Shown here: positions 28,201 to 35,509 of the stretch, one piece after another
Layout of the letters: each line of letters opens with the position of its first letter
Position numbering within the stretch: the first letter of the stretch is position 1
DNA from: Terricaulis silvestris
GTDB lineage: Bacteria; Pseudomonadota; Alphaproteobacteria; Caulobacterales; Aquidulcibacteraceae
Direction: 5' to 3'
DNA: 64,000 nucleotides
Assembly: GCF_009792355.1 (NCBI RefSeq)
Contig: NZ_CP047045.1
Coordinates: 2,506,501-2,570,500 of the forward strand
Program-made: the position numbers and the translations under genes
The notes under the pieces: model-generated
Databases searched by the model: none
The model's input: only the letters and a program-made list of their open reading frames with translations
What the model was told of the DNA's origin: nothing

Positions 28201-28679
28201 CGCGGCTGCTGCGCGCGTTCGAGGAAGTCGATGCGCACTTCGCACAGCTGTTCGCGACGTTGTTCGACGGCGGGCAAGCGGCGCTGAAGCTGACGGAGAG
28301 CGAAGATCCGCTGGAAGCGGGTTTGGAAATCTTCGCGCAACCGCCGGGTAAGCGTTTGACCAATCTGAACCTGCTCTCCGGCGGCGAGCAGGCCTTAACG
28401 GCGACGGCGTTGATCTTCGCGGTGTTCCTGGCGAACCCTGCGCCGCTCTGTGTGCTGGACGAAGTCGATGCGCCGCTGGACGACGCCAACGTCGATCGCT
28501 TCTGCCGCATGCTGGAAGAGATGAAGCGTCTGACGACGACGCGCTTCATCGTGATCACGCACAACCCGGTGACGATGTCGCGTATGGATCGGCTCTATGG
28601 CGTGACCATGCCGGAGCAGGGTTTGAGCCAGTTGGTCAGCGTGGACTTGGGCCGCGCGCAGGCGATGGCGGCGGAGTAG
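25227..28679 (+). CDS. smc: Chromosome segregation ATPase SMC
   Basis: The 1150-residue condensin ATPase. It starts from GTG with MHITELRLHGFKSFVDP and Walker A GPNGCGKSNLLE at about residues 32-43. Two long Ala/Glu/Lys/Arg-rich coiled coils follow (about 170-490 and 640-960), separated by a hinge (LPPDSAKFPPVLASIDVERGYEKALAAALGEDIDA, around 500-540). The C-terminal head has the signature LNLLSGGEQALTATAL and Walker B LCVLDEVDAPLDD. The hinge region is somewhat shorter than in Bacillus SMC, as is usual in alphaproteobacteria. The GC-rich coding sequence creates many spurious frames on the other strand. Confidence 0.97.
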   Translation: MHITELRLHGFKSFVDPARAPIEQGLTGVVGPNGCGKSNLLEGVRWVMGATSAKSMRASDMEDVIFSGTAGRPAREHAEVTLVLNDALGQAPAPFNKEDVLEVSRRIRRGLGSTYRINGKEVRAKDVQLLFADAATGANSPALVRQGQISELIAAKPQNRRRILEDAAGIAGLHARRHEADLKLKAAETNLTRLDEILAEIENQAASLKKQARQAERYRDLAQTLRETEALLLHRRWTEARERAAEAQGHLREAERVVAQAASEASAADRAAEEARDGLTPLREEELVAAAVLRRLEGVRVGLERDLADAEAAIARCDEDASRNRAEAERLEALKRDASEALGRLIAEADALGPGDADKAQAALKAAQGAEVGAASVRADAEKKLEQIASDAAARRARAQALTDAANAARARLARLEERKRALDGQAKALPASGDLDAKRAAAVAAAEKARADGAKLRATLTEAEAALRKAEAADEAAWTPYRASESALNALEAEVKALDKLAPPDSAKFPPVLASIDVERGYEKALAAALGEDIDASMHADAPARWGGAAAPAPHLPAEAQSLARFVKAPEALAARLSLIGIVEAKDGARLAKQLPPGARLVSVEGDLWRWDGFVRRADAPQPAAARLEHKNRLAAARAELKAAEAKLAKAKVAWEAAKAERSKLEAKARDLRAEAPKSAAADAAAAREVERLDAELARLSERRGDLDAQAKALEAEFGDARAALADAEGAAKDAPATGDDPGVTAARAAVDAARAKAAEAAAAAQSLVRDKTQRDTRRGAVEIESKQWKARIGEADTRLGALSKELDQIEKRRDAAKAAPGDARARLEALMDEAGAAEQRRASTSDRVAEAEAAARAAGERARSLEQAHADAREKRASTDAHAQANAARVQDVVTLANEQAGVAPEALAARAGALLTSAMGTSAIAEIEKRFERLRSERDAAGPVNLRADEEFAEARERIATLTREKDDVAQAVAKLRRAITTLNNEGRTRLLRAFEEVDAHFAQLFATLFDGGQAALKLTESEDPLEAGLEIFAQPPGKRLTNLNLLSGGEQALTATALIFAVFLANPAPLCVLDEVDAPLDDANVDRFCRMLEEMKRLTTTRFIVITHNPVTMSRMDRLYGVTMPEQGLSQLVSVDLGRAQAMAAE

Positions 28680-28694
28680 GACCGCGCCAGCGTC

Positions 28695-28771
28695 GCCTTC
28701 GACGGGCTCAGGGTGACGCCATTCCACCTTACGCTACTCTCTCAATGCGTCATGCTGAACTTGTCGAAGCA
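28695..28771. repeat. Dispersed intergenic repeat (CCTTCGACG/TTGTCGAAG type), copy 2
   Basis: GCCTTCGACGGGCTCAGG with GTGACGCCATT on the left and GCGTCATGCTGAACTTGTCG on the right form inverted arms. The sequence closely matches the element at 20637-20714. It follows smc and precedes the 3' end of the gene at 28795. Confidence 0.75.
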
Positions 28772-28794
28772 CGACGCACGCACCGGGCGCAGCC

Positions 28795-29370
28795 TCACGC
28801 TCTCCGCCAATGCATGATCCACGTTTCTTGCCATGTCGCGCCGTTGTCGGCGGAGATGCGTTGGCGCCAGCGGGTCGAGGTGGGGGTGATTTCGTCCCAG
28901 ATGCCTTGGGAGATCATGGTGACGCCGTCTTGGTCGTAGATTGAACTCCACGTGCCGACGCCGTTGGTGAAGCCGCCGTATTCGCCGGGCGCGGCGACAA
29001 CGCCGCTATTCTTGTTGACCCAATGGTCCTGCCAAACGTTGCGCTCTTGATCGAGCAAGCGGAGGCCCATGCCGAAGAGGTTGCGCGCGGGGATGCGGAG
29101 TTCTTCGACGCTGCAGATGCCGCCGAGGATGCCGACGACGGTGGCTTCGCCGTCGAATTCGAGCCACTCGGCTGATTGAGGGCCGCTGCGCCAGCGGTGA
29201 TGGATGCGCCATTCGCCGGTGAGGAAGTCGAAGTCACCGGGGTTGCCTTCGGGCGTACCGGGCGGCGGGCCGGCTGGTGTTTCGCTCTCTTGCGCTTTTG
29301 CGGGTCCGGCGACGGCGGCGAGTGCTGCGGCGGCGGTGGCGGCCAGGAGGCCGCGGCGATCTTCATTCAT
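28795..29370 (-). CDS. Exported protein resembling the DUF1579 group
   Basis: A 191-residue protein with an N-terminal signal (RRGLLAATAAAALAAVAGPAKAQ, twin-arginine-like) and a mature domain starting DFDFLTGEWRIHHRWRSG. This opening, the WLEFDGEATV strand and the later SIYDQDGVTMISQGIWDEI recall the DUF1579/lipocalin-like beta-barrel proteins with FDFLxGxW openings. No enzymatic role is established. AGGGGAG precedes the ATG. It is divergent from the gene at 29485. Confidence 0.75.
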   Translation of the reverse strand: MNEDRRGLLAATAAAALAAVAGPAKAQESETPAGPPPGTPEGNPGDFDFLTGEWRIHHRWRSGPQSAEWLEFDGEATVVGILGGICSVEELRIPARNLFGMGLRLLDQERNVWQDHWVNKNSGVVAAPGEYGGFTNGVGTWSSIYDQDGVTMISQGIWDEITPTSTRWRQRISADNGATWQETWIMHWRRA

Positions 29371-29484
29371 GAGGTGCTCCCCTGCTTTGGTTGGGAAGCT
29401 ACACGGGCAAGCTGACAGGGCGTGTCAGGTATTGGCGAAGCAACTCCCGGCGCAGGCAGGCGTTTGGCTCTATGGAGGCGAGCC

Positions 29485-30021
29485 ATGTTCCGCGCTTGGC
29501 GCAGACTGGATCAACCGGGATTGGAAACGCTGCGGCTGACGCGCGCGGGTGAAGGCTGGCGCGCGCAGTCGCTGATCGTGGACGGCGGCGAGACACCGTT
29601 TGGCATGAGCTGCGACTGGCGGCTCGACACCCTGTGGCGATCGCTTCGCGTCAGGCTCGACCTGTTCGACGCGAACGGCGAGCATGCGCTTGAGATCGAA
29701 CGCGCCGGGCCGGATGCGTGGCTTGTGAACGGCGAGGCGCGACCGGATCTGGAGGGGTGCTTGGAAGTCGATGTTTCGGCGACGCCGTTCTGCAATGGGC
29801 TGGCGCTGCGACGGCTCGGGCGTGAGCCGGGAGAATTGACGGCGCTTTATGTGCTGGCGCCTGAGCTTTCGGTTCAGCCATCCCGGCAGCGATACGAGCG
29901 CGCAGGCGAGAATTGGCGCTACGTCGATCTTGGCGCGGCCAAGGGTTTCACCGCAGTTTTGCGCTTCGACGACGACCTCATTGTCCGTGATTATGAAGGG
30001 CTTTTCGAAGCTCTGGACTGA
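29485..30021 (+). CDS. Putative glycolipid-binding family protein
   Basis: A 178-residue soluble protein similar to the putative glycolipid-binding family (PF06475): AWRRLDQPGLETLRLTR, VDGGETPFGMSCDWRLDTLWRSLRVRL, PDLEGCLEVDVSATPFCNGLALRRL and RYERAGENWRYVDLGAAKGF. The conserved D..L.GC.D.D...TP.TN-like pattern is present. Biochemical function is not established. The ATG at 29485 follows TGGAGG. It stands alone between the exported protein and the ATP synthase genes. Confidence 0.8.
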   Translation: MFRAWRRLDQPGLETLRLTRAGEGWRAQSLIVDGGETPFGMSCDWRLDTLWRSLRVRLDLFDANGEHALEIERAGPDAWLVNGEARPDLEGCLEVDVSATPFCNGLALRRLGREPGELTALYVLAPELSVQPSRQRYERAGENWRYVDLGAAKGFTAVLRFDDDLIVRDYEGLFEALD

Positions 30022-30080
30022 GTTCGCTCGGGCGCATGACAGGCCTTCTGTTTTGGTGGCTTTGTCGCAGGGCGGTTTCC

Positions 30081-30106
30081 TTGACCCTGCCGCGACCCCT
30101 GCTAGT
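30081..30106 (+). promoter_or_regulatory. Possible promoter of the atp operon
   Basis: TTGACC at 30081-30086 is followed after 14 bases by GCTAGT at 30101-30106, close to the TTGAC and GCTA-type elements of housekeeping promoters in Caulobacter-like bacteria. It lies 60-85 bases upstream of atpI. The assignment rests on the motif alone. Confidence 0.35.
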
Positions 30107-30166
30107 TTCCGCGCGCGCGAACGGGGGGCTTCTTTAGAGTCGCCCTCAGGGCGCGTGGACCGTTCA

Positions 30167-30502
30167 ATGGCTGACAGAAAACCGCCCGAGGACGCCCTCC
30201 GAGACTTGCGCCGCCGTGTTGATGCGGCGCGCGGGACGGGCGGCTCGAACTCCGAACCAGCTCCGAGTGCGGCGTCGCTGTCGCTTCGGATTGGCGGGGA
30301 GTTTGGCGCGGCGATCATCGTCGGCGCATTGCTCGGCTACGGGGCGGATTACTTTCTCCACACGGCGCCGTGGGGTCTGGGCATCGGCCTCGCGCTGGGC
30401 TTTGTGACGGGGGTTGTGAACGTTGTGCGCGCGGTCAGCGCCTACAACAGCGCAAATCCCCCCGACCCGAACGCCCCGCGTATCCCAGACGATGACGATT
30501 GA
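30167..30502 (+). CDS. atpI: ATP synthase protein I (AtpI)
   Basis: A 111-residue small membrane protein with two hydrophobic helices (FGAAIIVGALLGYGADYFL and GLGIGLALGFVTGVVNVVR) and a charged N-terminal region, typical of AtpI/gene 1 of F0 operons. AtpI assists assembly of the c-ring. The ATG at 30167 is chosen because it fits family length; the frame is open upstream into the 3' end of the previous gene. It heads the atpI-B-E-F'-F operon. Confidence 0.88.
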   Translation: MADRKPPEDALRDLRRRVDAARGTGGSNSEPAPSAASLSLRIGGEFGAAIIVGALLGYGADYFLHTAPWGLGIGLALGFVTGVVNVVRAVSAYNSANPPDPNAPRIPDDDD

Positions 30503-30513
30503 GGATTTGAGTT

Positions 30514-31287
30514 TTGTCGAACGACCCAATCCACCAGTTCAACACCAACAATGAAGTGGACGTGCCGCTGGCCGATCTGCCAGCCGCGTGGGGCGTTGGC
30601 GACCTCGCGCTCAACAACGCCGCGGTGATGATGCTTGCGGGCGTGGGGCTGACGGCTGCGTTCTTCTACTGGGCGATGAAGCCGGCGGCTCTGGTGCCAG
30701 GCCGCGCGCAGGTCGTTGCCGAGACGGGCTACAATTTCATCCACGGCATGGTGAAGGATGCGGCTGGCGAAGAAGGCGTGAAGCGCTTCTTCCCGTTCGT
30801 GTTCACGCTCTTCCTCTTCATCTTCGCCGCGAACATGCTGGGCATGTTCCCCTACTTCTTCACGCCGACCTCACAGATCATCGTCACGGCGACGATGGCG
30901 CTGATGGTGTTCTTCACCGTCATCGTGGTCGGGTTCGCGAAGAACGGCTTCAAGTTCTTCAAGCTGTTCGTGCCGTCGGGCGTGCCTTGGTACATTTTGT
31001 GGTTCGTGGTGATCATCGAGATCATCTCGTTCTTCTCGCGGCCGCTCAGCCACGCTGTTCGTCTTTGGGCGAACGTGCTAGCGGGCCACTTGGTGCTGAA
31101 GGTGTTCGCGGGCTTCGTGCCGATGATGGCGGCGGCCGGCGGCATCTGGATCCTCGGCTCGGCGCTGCCGCTGGTCATGACAGTCGCGCTCTATGCGCTC
31201 GAATTTCTGGTCGCGTTCCTGCAGGCGTACGTGTTCGCACTGCTCACCTGCATCTACCTGAACGACGCCCTTCACCCTGGCCACTAA
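30514..31287 (+). CDS. atpB: ATP synthase F0 subunit a
   Basis: The proton-channel subunit, 257 residues with five to six helices. The essential Arg is in LSHAVRLWANVLAGHLVLKV near residue 180, and the C-terminal helix has LEFLVAFLQAYVFALLTCIYL. A TTG start at 30514 (MSNDPIHQFNTNN) is used, preceded by GAGGA; this N-terminus matches alphaproteobacterial subunit a (x-DPIHQF). It lies between atpI and atpE. Confidence 0.96.
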   Translation: MSNDPIHQFNTNNEVDVPLADLPAAWGVGDLALNNAAVMMLAGVGLTAAFFYWAMKPAALVPGRAQVVAETGYNFIHGMVKDAAGEEGVKRFFPFVFTLFLFIFAANMLGMFPYFFTPTSQIIVTATMALMVFFTVIVVGFAKNGFKFFKLFVPSGVPWYILWFVVIIEIISFFSRPLSHAVRLWANVLAGHLVLKVFAGFVPMMAAAGGIWILGSALPLVMTVALYALEFLVAFLQAYVFALLTCIYLNDALHPGH

Positions 31288-31323
31288 GGCCGACGTTAAA
31301 CGAAAACCTGGAGTAGGAAGACT

Positions 31324-31548
31324 ATGGACGCTGAAGCAGCGAAATTCATCGGGGCCGGTATCGCTTGTATCGGCATGGGCGGCGCGGGCATCGGCGTCGG
31401 CATCATCTTCGGCAACTTCCTGCAAGGCGCGCTGCGCAATCCGTCGGAAGCGCCGAAGCAGTTCGGCAATCTGATCTTCGGCTTCGCCGTGACCGAAGCG
31501 CTCGGCATCTTCTCGCTGCTGATCGCGCTCCTCCTGATGTTCACCTAA
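31324..31548 (+). CDS. atpE: ATP synthase F0 subunit c
   Basis: The 74-residue c-ring subunit: two helices joined by the polar loop ALRNPSEAP, with the proton-carrying Glu in [18 protein letters not shown] at about residue 58. The Gly-rich first helix ([15 protein letters not shown]) packs the ring. The sequence indicates proton rather than sodium coupling, since no extra Gln/Glu sodium ligands are seen in the first helix. Confidence 0.97.
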   Translation: MDAEAAKFIGAGIACIGMGGAGIGVGIIFGNFLQGALRNPSEAPKQFGNLIFGFAVTEALGIFSLLIALLLMFT

Positions 31549-31563
31549 GCGGAGCTGAAGCTC

Positions 31564-32121
31564 ATGGCGGCTCATCCGCCCGTTGATCCTCACGCGGTAG
31601 AAGCAGCGCACGGCGCGGCGGATACGGCTGCGCATGGCGCGAGCGGTGGTTTCCCGCCGTTCGATGCGCTGACGTTCGGGACGCAACTGTTCTGGTTCGC
31701 GGTCACGTTCGTGCTGCTCTACCTCGTGGTGTCGCGGTTTGTGCTGCCGACGGTTGGCGGCGTGCTGGCAAAGCGCGCCGGTACGATCGCCGGCGACCTC
31801 GACCAAGCGGCGCAGAAAAGCGCCGCCGCCGAAGAGGCGCGCGTTTCGATGGAACGCGCCATCGCCAAGGCGCGCGCCGACGCGCGTTCGATGATCGAAG
31901 CGGCGCGGACGGACGTGATGGCCAAGCTCAACGCCGAACAGGAAGCCGCTGAAAAGCGGCTGACGGATCGGATCGCGACGGCGGAGGCTTCCGTCGATGC
32001 GGCGCGCAAGAAGGCGCTCGCTGAAGTGCCGGCAATCGCTGATCAGTTGGCGCGCGACATAGCCGACAAGATTGCGCCGGTCAGCACGCCTGCCCGTCAA
32101 CGTGTTGCGGGAGAAGCGTGA
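31564..32121 (+). CDS. atpG: ATP synthase F0 subunit b'
   Basis: A 185-residue peripheral-stalk subunit of the b' type found in alphaproteobacteria and phototrophs. After a His/Ala-rich N-terminus (about 30 residues) comes one membrane helix (FGTQLFWFAVTFVLLYLVVSRFVLP) and a long Ala/Glu/Arg coiled coil. Its stop overlaps the start region of the subunit b gene (GTGATG). The gene symbol follows the naming atpF'/atpG used for b'. Confidence 0.93.
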   Translation: MAAHPPVDPHAVEAAHGAADTAAHGASGGFPPFDALTFGTQLFWFAVTFVLLYLVVSRFVLPTVGGVLAKRAGTIAGDLDQAAQKSAAAEEARVSMERAIAKARADARSMIEAARTDVMAKLNAEQEAAEKRLTDRIATAEASVDAARKKALAEVPAIADQLARDIADKIAPVSTPARQRVAGEA

Positions 32122-32609
32122 TGACGTTCGACGCTACGTTCTTCGCGTTTGTCGCGTTCGCGATCTTCTTCGCGGTGCTGATCTATCTAAAGATTCCAGC
32201 GACGATCATGTCGGCGCTGGACGCGCGGTCGGCGGAAATCGCGAAAGAGCTGCACGAAGCGCGGCGCTTGCGCGAGGAAGCCGAGAAACTGTTGGCCGAC
32301 TATCAGGCCAAGAAGGCGACGGCGGAAGCTGAAGCCAAGGCGATCGTGGCGTCGGCCAAGGAGCAAGCGGCGGCGGTGGCGGAAGAGACCCGCGTCTCGA
32401 TGATAGCGGCGATGGCGCGGCGCGAGAAGCAAGCCGACGACCGCATCGCTTCGGCCGGGACCAAAGCGTCGGACGAAGTTCGCGCTGCCGCTGCGGAAGC
32501 GGCGATTGCCGCGGCCGAGCGGCTGATCCGTGAACGCATGAATGATACCGCACAAGCCGGCCTAGTGGCCGAAGGCGTGTCGGAAATGACGAAGCGCAAG
32601 TTCGGCTAA
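32118..32609 (+). CDS. atpF: ATP synthase F0 subunit b
   Basis: A 163-residue stalk subunit with one N-terminal helix (ATFFAFVAFAIFFAVLIYLKIP) and a coiled coil to near the C-terminus. Translation can begin at GTG 32118, which overlaps the stop of b', or at the adjacent ATG 32121. It is the last gene of the F0 operon; a strong terminator follows. The F1 genes (delta, alpha, gamma, beta, epsilon) are not in the window, as expected for alphaproteobacteria where they form a separate operon. Confidence 0.95.
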   Translation: MMTFDATFFAFVAFAIFFAVLIYLKIPATIMSALDARSAEIAKELHEARRLREEAEKLLADYQAKKATAEAEAKAIVASAKEQAAAVAEETRVSMIAAMARREKQADDRIASAGTKASDEVRAAAAEAAIAAAERLIRERMNDTAQAGLVAEGVSEMTKRKFG

Positions 32610-32633
32610 ACGTCGCTCTTTCGAGACAAGTTC

Positions 32634-32669
32634 AACGGGCCGGGGCTAAGCTCCGGCCCGTTTTCGTTT
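32634..32669 (+). terminator. Rho-independent terminator of the atp operon
   Basis: A 9-bp perfect GC-rich stem (ACGGGCCGG / CCGGCCCGT) around a short loop with internal GCTAAGC, followed by TTTCGTTT, beginning 25 bases after the atpF stop codon. Confidence 0.85.
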
Positions 32670-32679
32670 GGGGGTGGCC

Positions 32680-33042
32680 ATGAGCTTCGTTTCCCGCGCG
32701 CTGGTTTGCATCGTGGCGCTGCTGCACGTCGGCTTTCTGGTGCTGGAGATGTTTCTCTGGACCGGGCCAATCGGGGCGCGCGTGTTCGCGTTGACGCCGG
32801 AGTTTGCGGCGCAATCGGCGGTGCTGGCGGCGAACCAGGGCTTGTACAACGGCTTCCTGGCGGCGGGTTTGATTTGGGGCGCGATCGCCAACAAGCGTGA
32901 CGTCATGATCTTTTTCCTGCTGTGTGTGATCGTGGCGGGCGTGTTCGGCGGACTGACCGCGAAGTTCACGATCCTCTACACGCAGGCTGCGCCCGGGCTG
33001 GCGGCGCTGATTGTGGTGTTGCTGACCGGGAAAAAACCATGA
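32680..33042 (+). CDS. DUF1304 membrane protein
   Basis: A 120-residue protein with four predicted helices (RALVCIVALLHVGFLVLEM, NGFLAAGLIWGAI, VMIFFLLCVIVAGVFGGL and GLAALIVVLL). The family pattern includes LEMFLWTGP, NQGLYNGFLAAGL and a polar A-K-R turn. The DUF1304 function is unknown. The ATG at 32680 follows a GGGGGT ribosome binding region immediately downstream of the atp terminator. It may be transcribed with the epimerase-like gene 84 bases further on. Confidence 0.88.
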   Translation: MSFVSRALVCIVALLHVGFLVLEMFLWTGPIGARVFALTPEFAAQSAVLAANQGLYNGFLAAGLIWGAIANKRDVMIFFLLCVIVAGVFGGLTAKFTILYTQAAPGLAALIVVLLTGKKP

Positions 33043-33126
33043 GCCATGGGAGAGCCGGCTGTTTGGACGACACATTCTCGCCTAGGAACGGATTCAAGCT
33101 TAGAGCGGGCGCAGGGGTGCGATGCG

Positions 33127-33669
33127 ATGTCAGGCCTGCACGGCGTCATTCTGACGACCTTCGAGACACACAAGGACGACCGAGGCGCTCTTAGCGAGAT
33201 CTTCCGGGAATCCTGGCCGACCGGGGTCAAACCGGTCCAGTGGAATTGGGTCAGCAGCAATGCGAACGTGCTGCGCGGCGTCCACGTCCACGTTCAGCAC
33301 TTGGACTATTTGATGTGCATCAACGGCGAGATGCTGCTTGGGCTCTCCGACGTTCGCCCGGAGTCGTCCACGAAAGGCCGCTCCGAGTTTATAACGCTCA
33401 AAGCTGACGAACCGTGCGCCGTGACCATACCGGAAGGGGTTGCGCATGGCTTTTATTTCGCCGCGCCGGCTCAGATCCTCTACGGCGTTTCGCACTATTG
33501 GCAGACCGTCGACGAGCTTGGTTGTCGATGGAACGATCCGGGACTTGGGCTTGATTGGCCGACGCGCGCGCCGCACCTCTCGGAGCGCGATGCGACGGCG
33601 GGCGACTATCAGCACATGCTCGACGCCTATATCGCTGGACGCGCCAAGCTCGCTCGCGGGGCGCAGTGA
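33127..33669 (+). CDS. dTDP-4-dehydrorhamnose 3,5-epimerase-like cupin
   Basis: A 180-residue RmlC-like cupin: DDRGALSEIFRESW, SSNANVLRGVHVHVQHLDYLMCINGEMLLGLSDVR and PEGVAHGFYFAAPAQILYGVSHYW. The His of VLRGVHVHVQH corresponds to the catalytic base region of RmlC, and PEGVAHGF to the conserved active-site strand, though the usual LRGLHYQ is altered to LRGVHVHVQ. It may act on a nucleotide sugar other than dTDP-4-keto-6-deoxyglucose. It heads a three-gene set with four-base overlaps (GTGA). Confidence 0.85.
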   Translation: MSGLHGVILTTFETHKDDRGALSEIFRESWPTGVKPVQWNWVSSNANVLRGVHVHVQHLDYLMCINGEMLLGLSDVRPESSTKGRSEFITLKADEPCAVTIPEGVAHGFYFAAPAQILYGVSHYWQTVDELGCRWNDPGLGLDWPTRAPHLSERDATAGDYQHMLDAYIAGRAKLARGAQ

Positions 33670-34571
33670 ACCTGGAGATCGGGCTCGTCGGCGTGGGCCC
33701 GTGGGGCGCAAACATTTTGCGCGATCTGCGCTCGTTGGGCGCTGTTGTACATTGTTGCGCGCGCTCGGACGGCTCATCGGATCGCGCCCGCGTCGGCGGC
33801 GCGGCAAGCATTGTCGAGCATCCGGACAAACTACCGGAAAGTTGCGCCGGCTTTGTCGTCGCCACGCGCACGACTTCGCATCTCGACGCTATCCGCGCGC
33901 TCTTGCCGCGCGGCAGGCCAATCTTTTGCGAGAAGCCGCTCAGCAATGATCTCGGCGCGGCGCGGGCGCTGCCAGCCGAAGCGCATCGGCTTGTCTTCGT
34001 CATGCACAAATGGCGTTACCATCCTGGCATTATCGAACTCGCCCGCATCGCGGCGACGCAAAGCGCGGGGCCGGTCGAAGGCTTGCGGCTGCTGCGGTTG
34101 GGATGGGGCAACCATCACACCGACGTCAGCTCGCTCTGGGTGCTCGCGCCGCATGACATCTCCATCGCGCACGCCGTCCTTGGCGAAACGCCCCGGCCGG
34201 TTGCGGCGATGCGCGATGTGCTTGGCGCGGATGCGGACGGTGCGGTTGCGATGCTGGAAACGCGCGCCGGCGCAGGGGTGACGATCGAGGCGTCCTCGGG
34301 TCATCCGAGCAATCTGCGCCGCATCACCTTGCGGTGCCGTGATGCGACGTTCGAACTCGACAGCGCGGACTACGCGACGATCACGAGCCGATCGCACAGC
34401 AGCGGTGAGGTCAGCCACATCCGTGTCGGTGACGAGATGCCCCTGCTTACGGAGTTGCGCGCGTTTCTGGCGCACGTGCGGGGCGGGCCGCCGCCGCACA
34501 CCGCGCTCGCGGAAGAGATCCGCATGATCGAGGCGATCACGGAGATCGAGCGCATGGCCGCGCGGCGGTGA
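33666..34571 (+). CDS. Gfo/Idh/MocA family oxidoreductase
   Basis: A 301-residue NAD(P)-dependent oxidoreductase starting from GTG in a GTGA overlap with the previous stop. The Rossmann motif GLVGVGPWGANI is at residues 6-17, the family motif FCEKPLS (catalytic Lys) near residue 91, and the C-terminal alpha/beta sheet domain follows. The second-domain catalytic His may be in APHDISIAHAVLG. Members oxidise or reduce sugars or nucleotide sugars; with its neighbours it probably makes or modifies a sugar for a surface glycan. Confidence 0.87.
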   Translation: MNLEIGLVGVGPWGANILRDLRSLGAVVHCCARSDGSSDRARVGGAASIVEHPDKLPESCAGFVVATRTTSHLDAIRALLPRGRPIFCEKPLSNDLGAARALPAEAHRLVFVMHKWRYHPGIIELARIAATQSAGPVEGLRLLRLGWGNHHTDVSSLWVLAPHDISIAHAVLGETPRPVAAMRDVLGADADGAVAMLETRAGAGVTIEASSGHPSNLRRITLRCRDATFELDSADYATITSRSHSSGEVSHIRVGDEMPLLTELRAFLAHVRGGPPPHTALAEEIRMIEAITEIERMAARR

Positions 34572-35509
34572 AGTTCACCGTTCTAATTCCCACGCATGAT
34601 CATGGCGCGGTCATTTCCATGGCGATAGGGAGCGTGCGCGAGCAAACCCATGAAGACTGGGAACTCTTCGTTGTTGCCGATGGCGCGCCGCCGGAGGCGT
34701 TTGCCGAGATCGAGCGCGCTGTTCAGAATGATCCGCGCATCCGCGTTTTTCGTTTTCCCAAAGGCGAGCGCCACGGCGAAGCGTGGCGCCATGAAGCATT
34801 GCAGCAAGCAACTGGCGAAGCGGTCTGTTACCTGAGCGATGACGATTTCTGGTTTCCCGATCACCTTGAGCACATGCGACCGATGCTGGAACGCGCGGAT
34901 TTCGCGCACACGAGACAGACGATCGTCTGGCCAAGCTATGAGGTGAGCGGGCCGCTCAACGACATTGCCGACGCGTCCACCCGCGAGCGGATGCTTCACT
35001 CCAAGTTCAATTATTTCGGGCCGAGCGTGAGCGGACACCGGCTCGACACTTATCGGCGCCTGCCGCAAGGGTGGACGCCGGCGCCGGCGGACCTTTGGAG
35101 CGACCTCCACATGTGGCGGAAATGGATCACCGCTGAGGGCATGCGCTTCCAGTCGAGCTTCGCGGTCACCACGGTGCATCTGCCGCGCAGTCTTCGGCCG
35201 GGACTGGATCAACGCGACGCTCTCCTGGAGAATGTGTTCTGGCGCGAGGCTTTTCGCGATACCGACATGCGACAAGCGCTGCGCGACGTGATGATGGGCG
35301 GTGACGAAAAATTTTCGCTCTCGCTGGTGTTGGTGCGCGCGCATGCCTTGCGCACGGAGCGAGAGGCCAAAGCGAACGCGGCGCTGGCAACAATGCGCAA
35401 GACGCAAGATGGGTTGGGGAACGAGTTGCGCGCAATGCAGAACACCGCGACGTGGCGCTACACCAAACCTTTACGAGAGCTTTGGGCGCGCGTGCGGCGG
35501 CGCGGCTAG
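34568..35509 (+). CDS. Family 2 glycosyltransferase
   Basis: A 313-residue GT-A fold enzyme: FTVLIPTHDHGAVISMAIGSVREQTHEDWELFVVADG at the N-terminus and the metal/nucleotide-sugar motif YLSDDDFWFPDHLEHM near residue 92. A C-terminal coiled stretch (REAKANAALATMRKTQDG) and a basic tail follow. It starts at GTG in a four-base overlap with the preceding oxidoreductase gene. The substrate is unknown; context suggests addition of a modified sugar to a surface polysaccharide. Its TAG overlaps the stop of phzF on the other strand. Confidence 0.9.
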   Translation: MKFTVLIPTHDHGAVISMAIGSVREQTHEDWELFVVADGAPPEAFAEIERAVQNDPRIRVFRFPKGERHGEAWRHEALQQATGEAVCYLSDDDFWFPDHLEHMRPMLERADFAHTRQTIVWPSYEVSGPLNDIADASTRERMLHSKFNYFGPSVSGHRLDTYRRLPQGWTPAPADLWSDLHMWRKWITAEGMRFQSSFAVTTVHLPRSLRPGLDQRDALLENVFWREAFRDTDMRQALRDVMMGGDEKFSLSLVLVRAHALRTEREAKANAALATMRKTQDGLGNELRAMQNTATWRYTKPLRELWARVRRRG

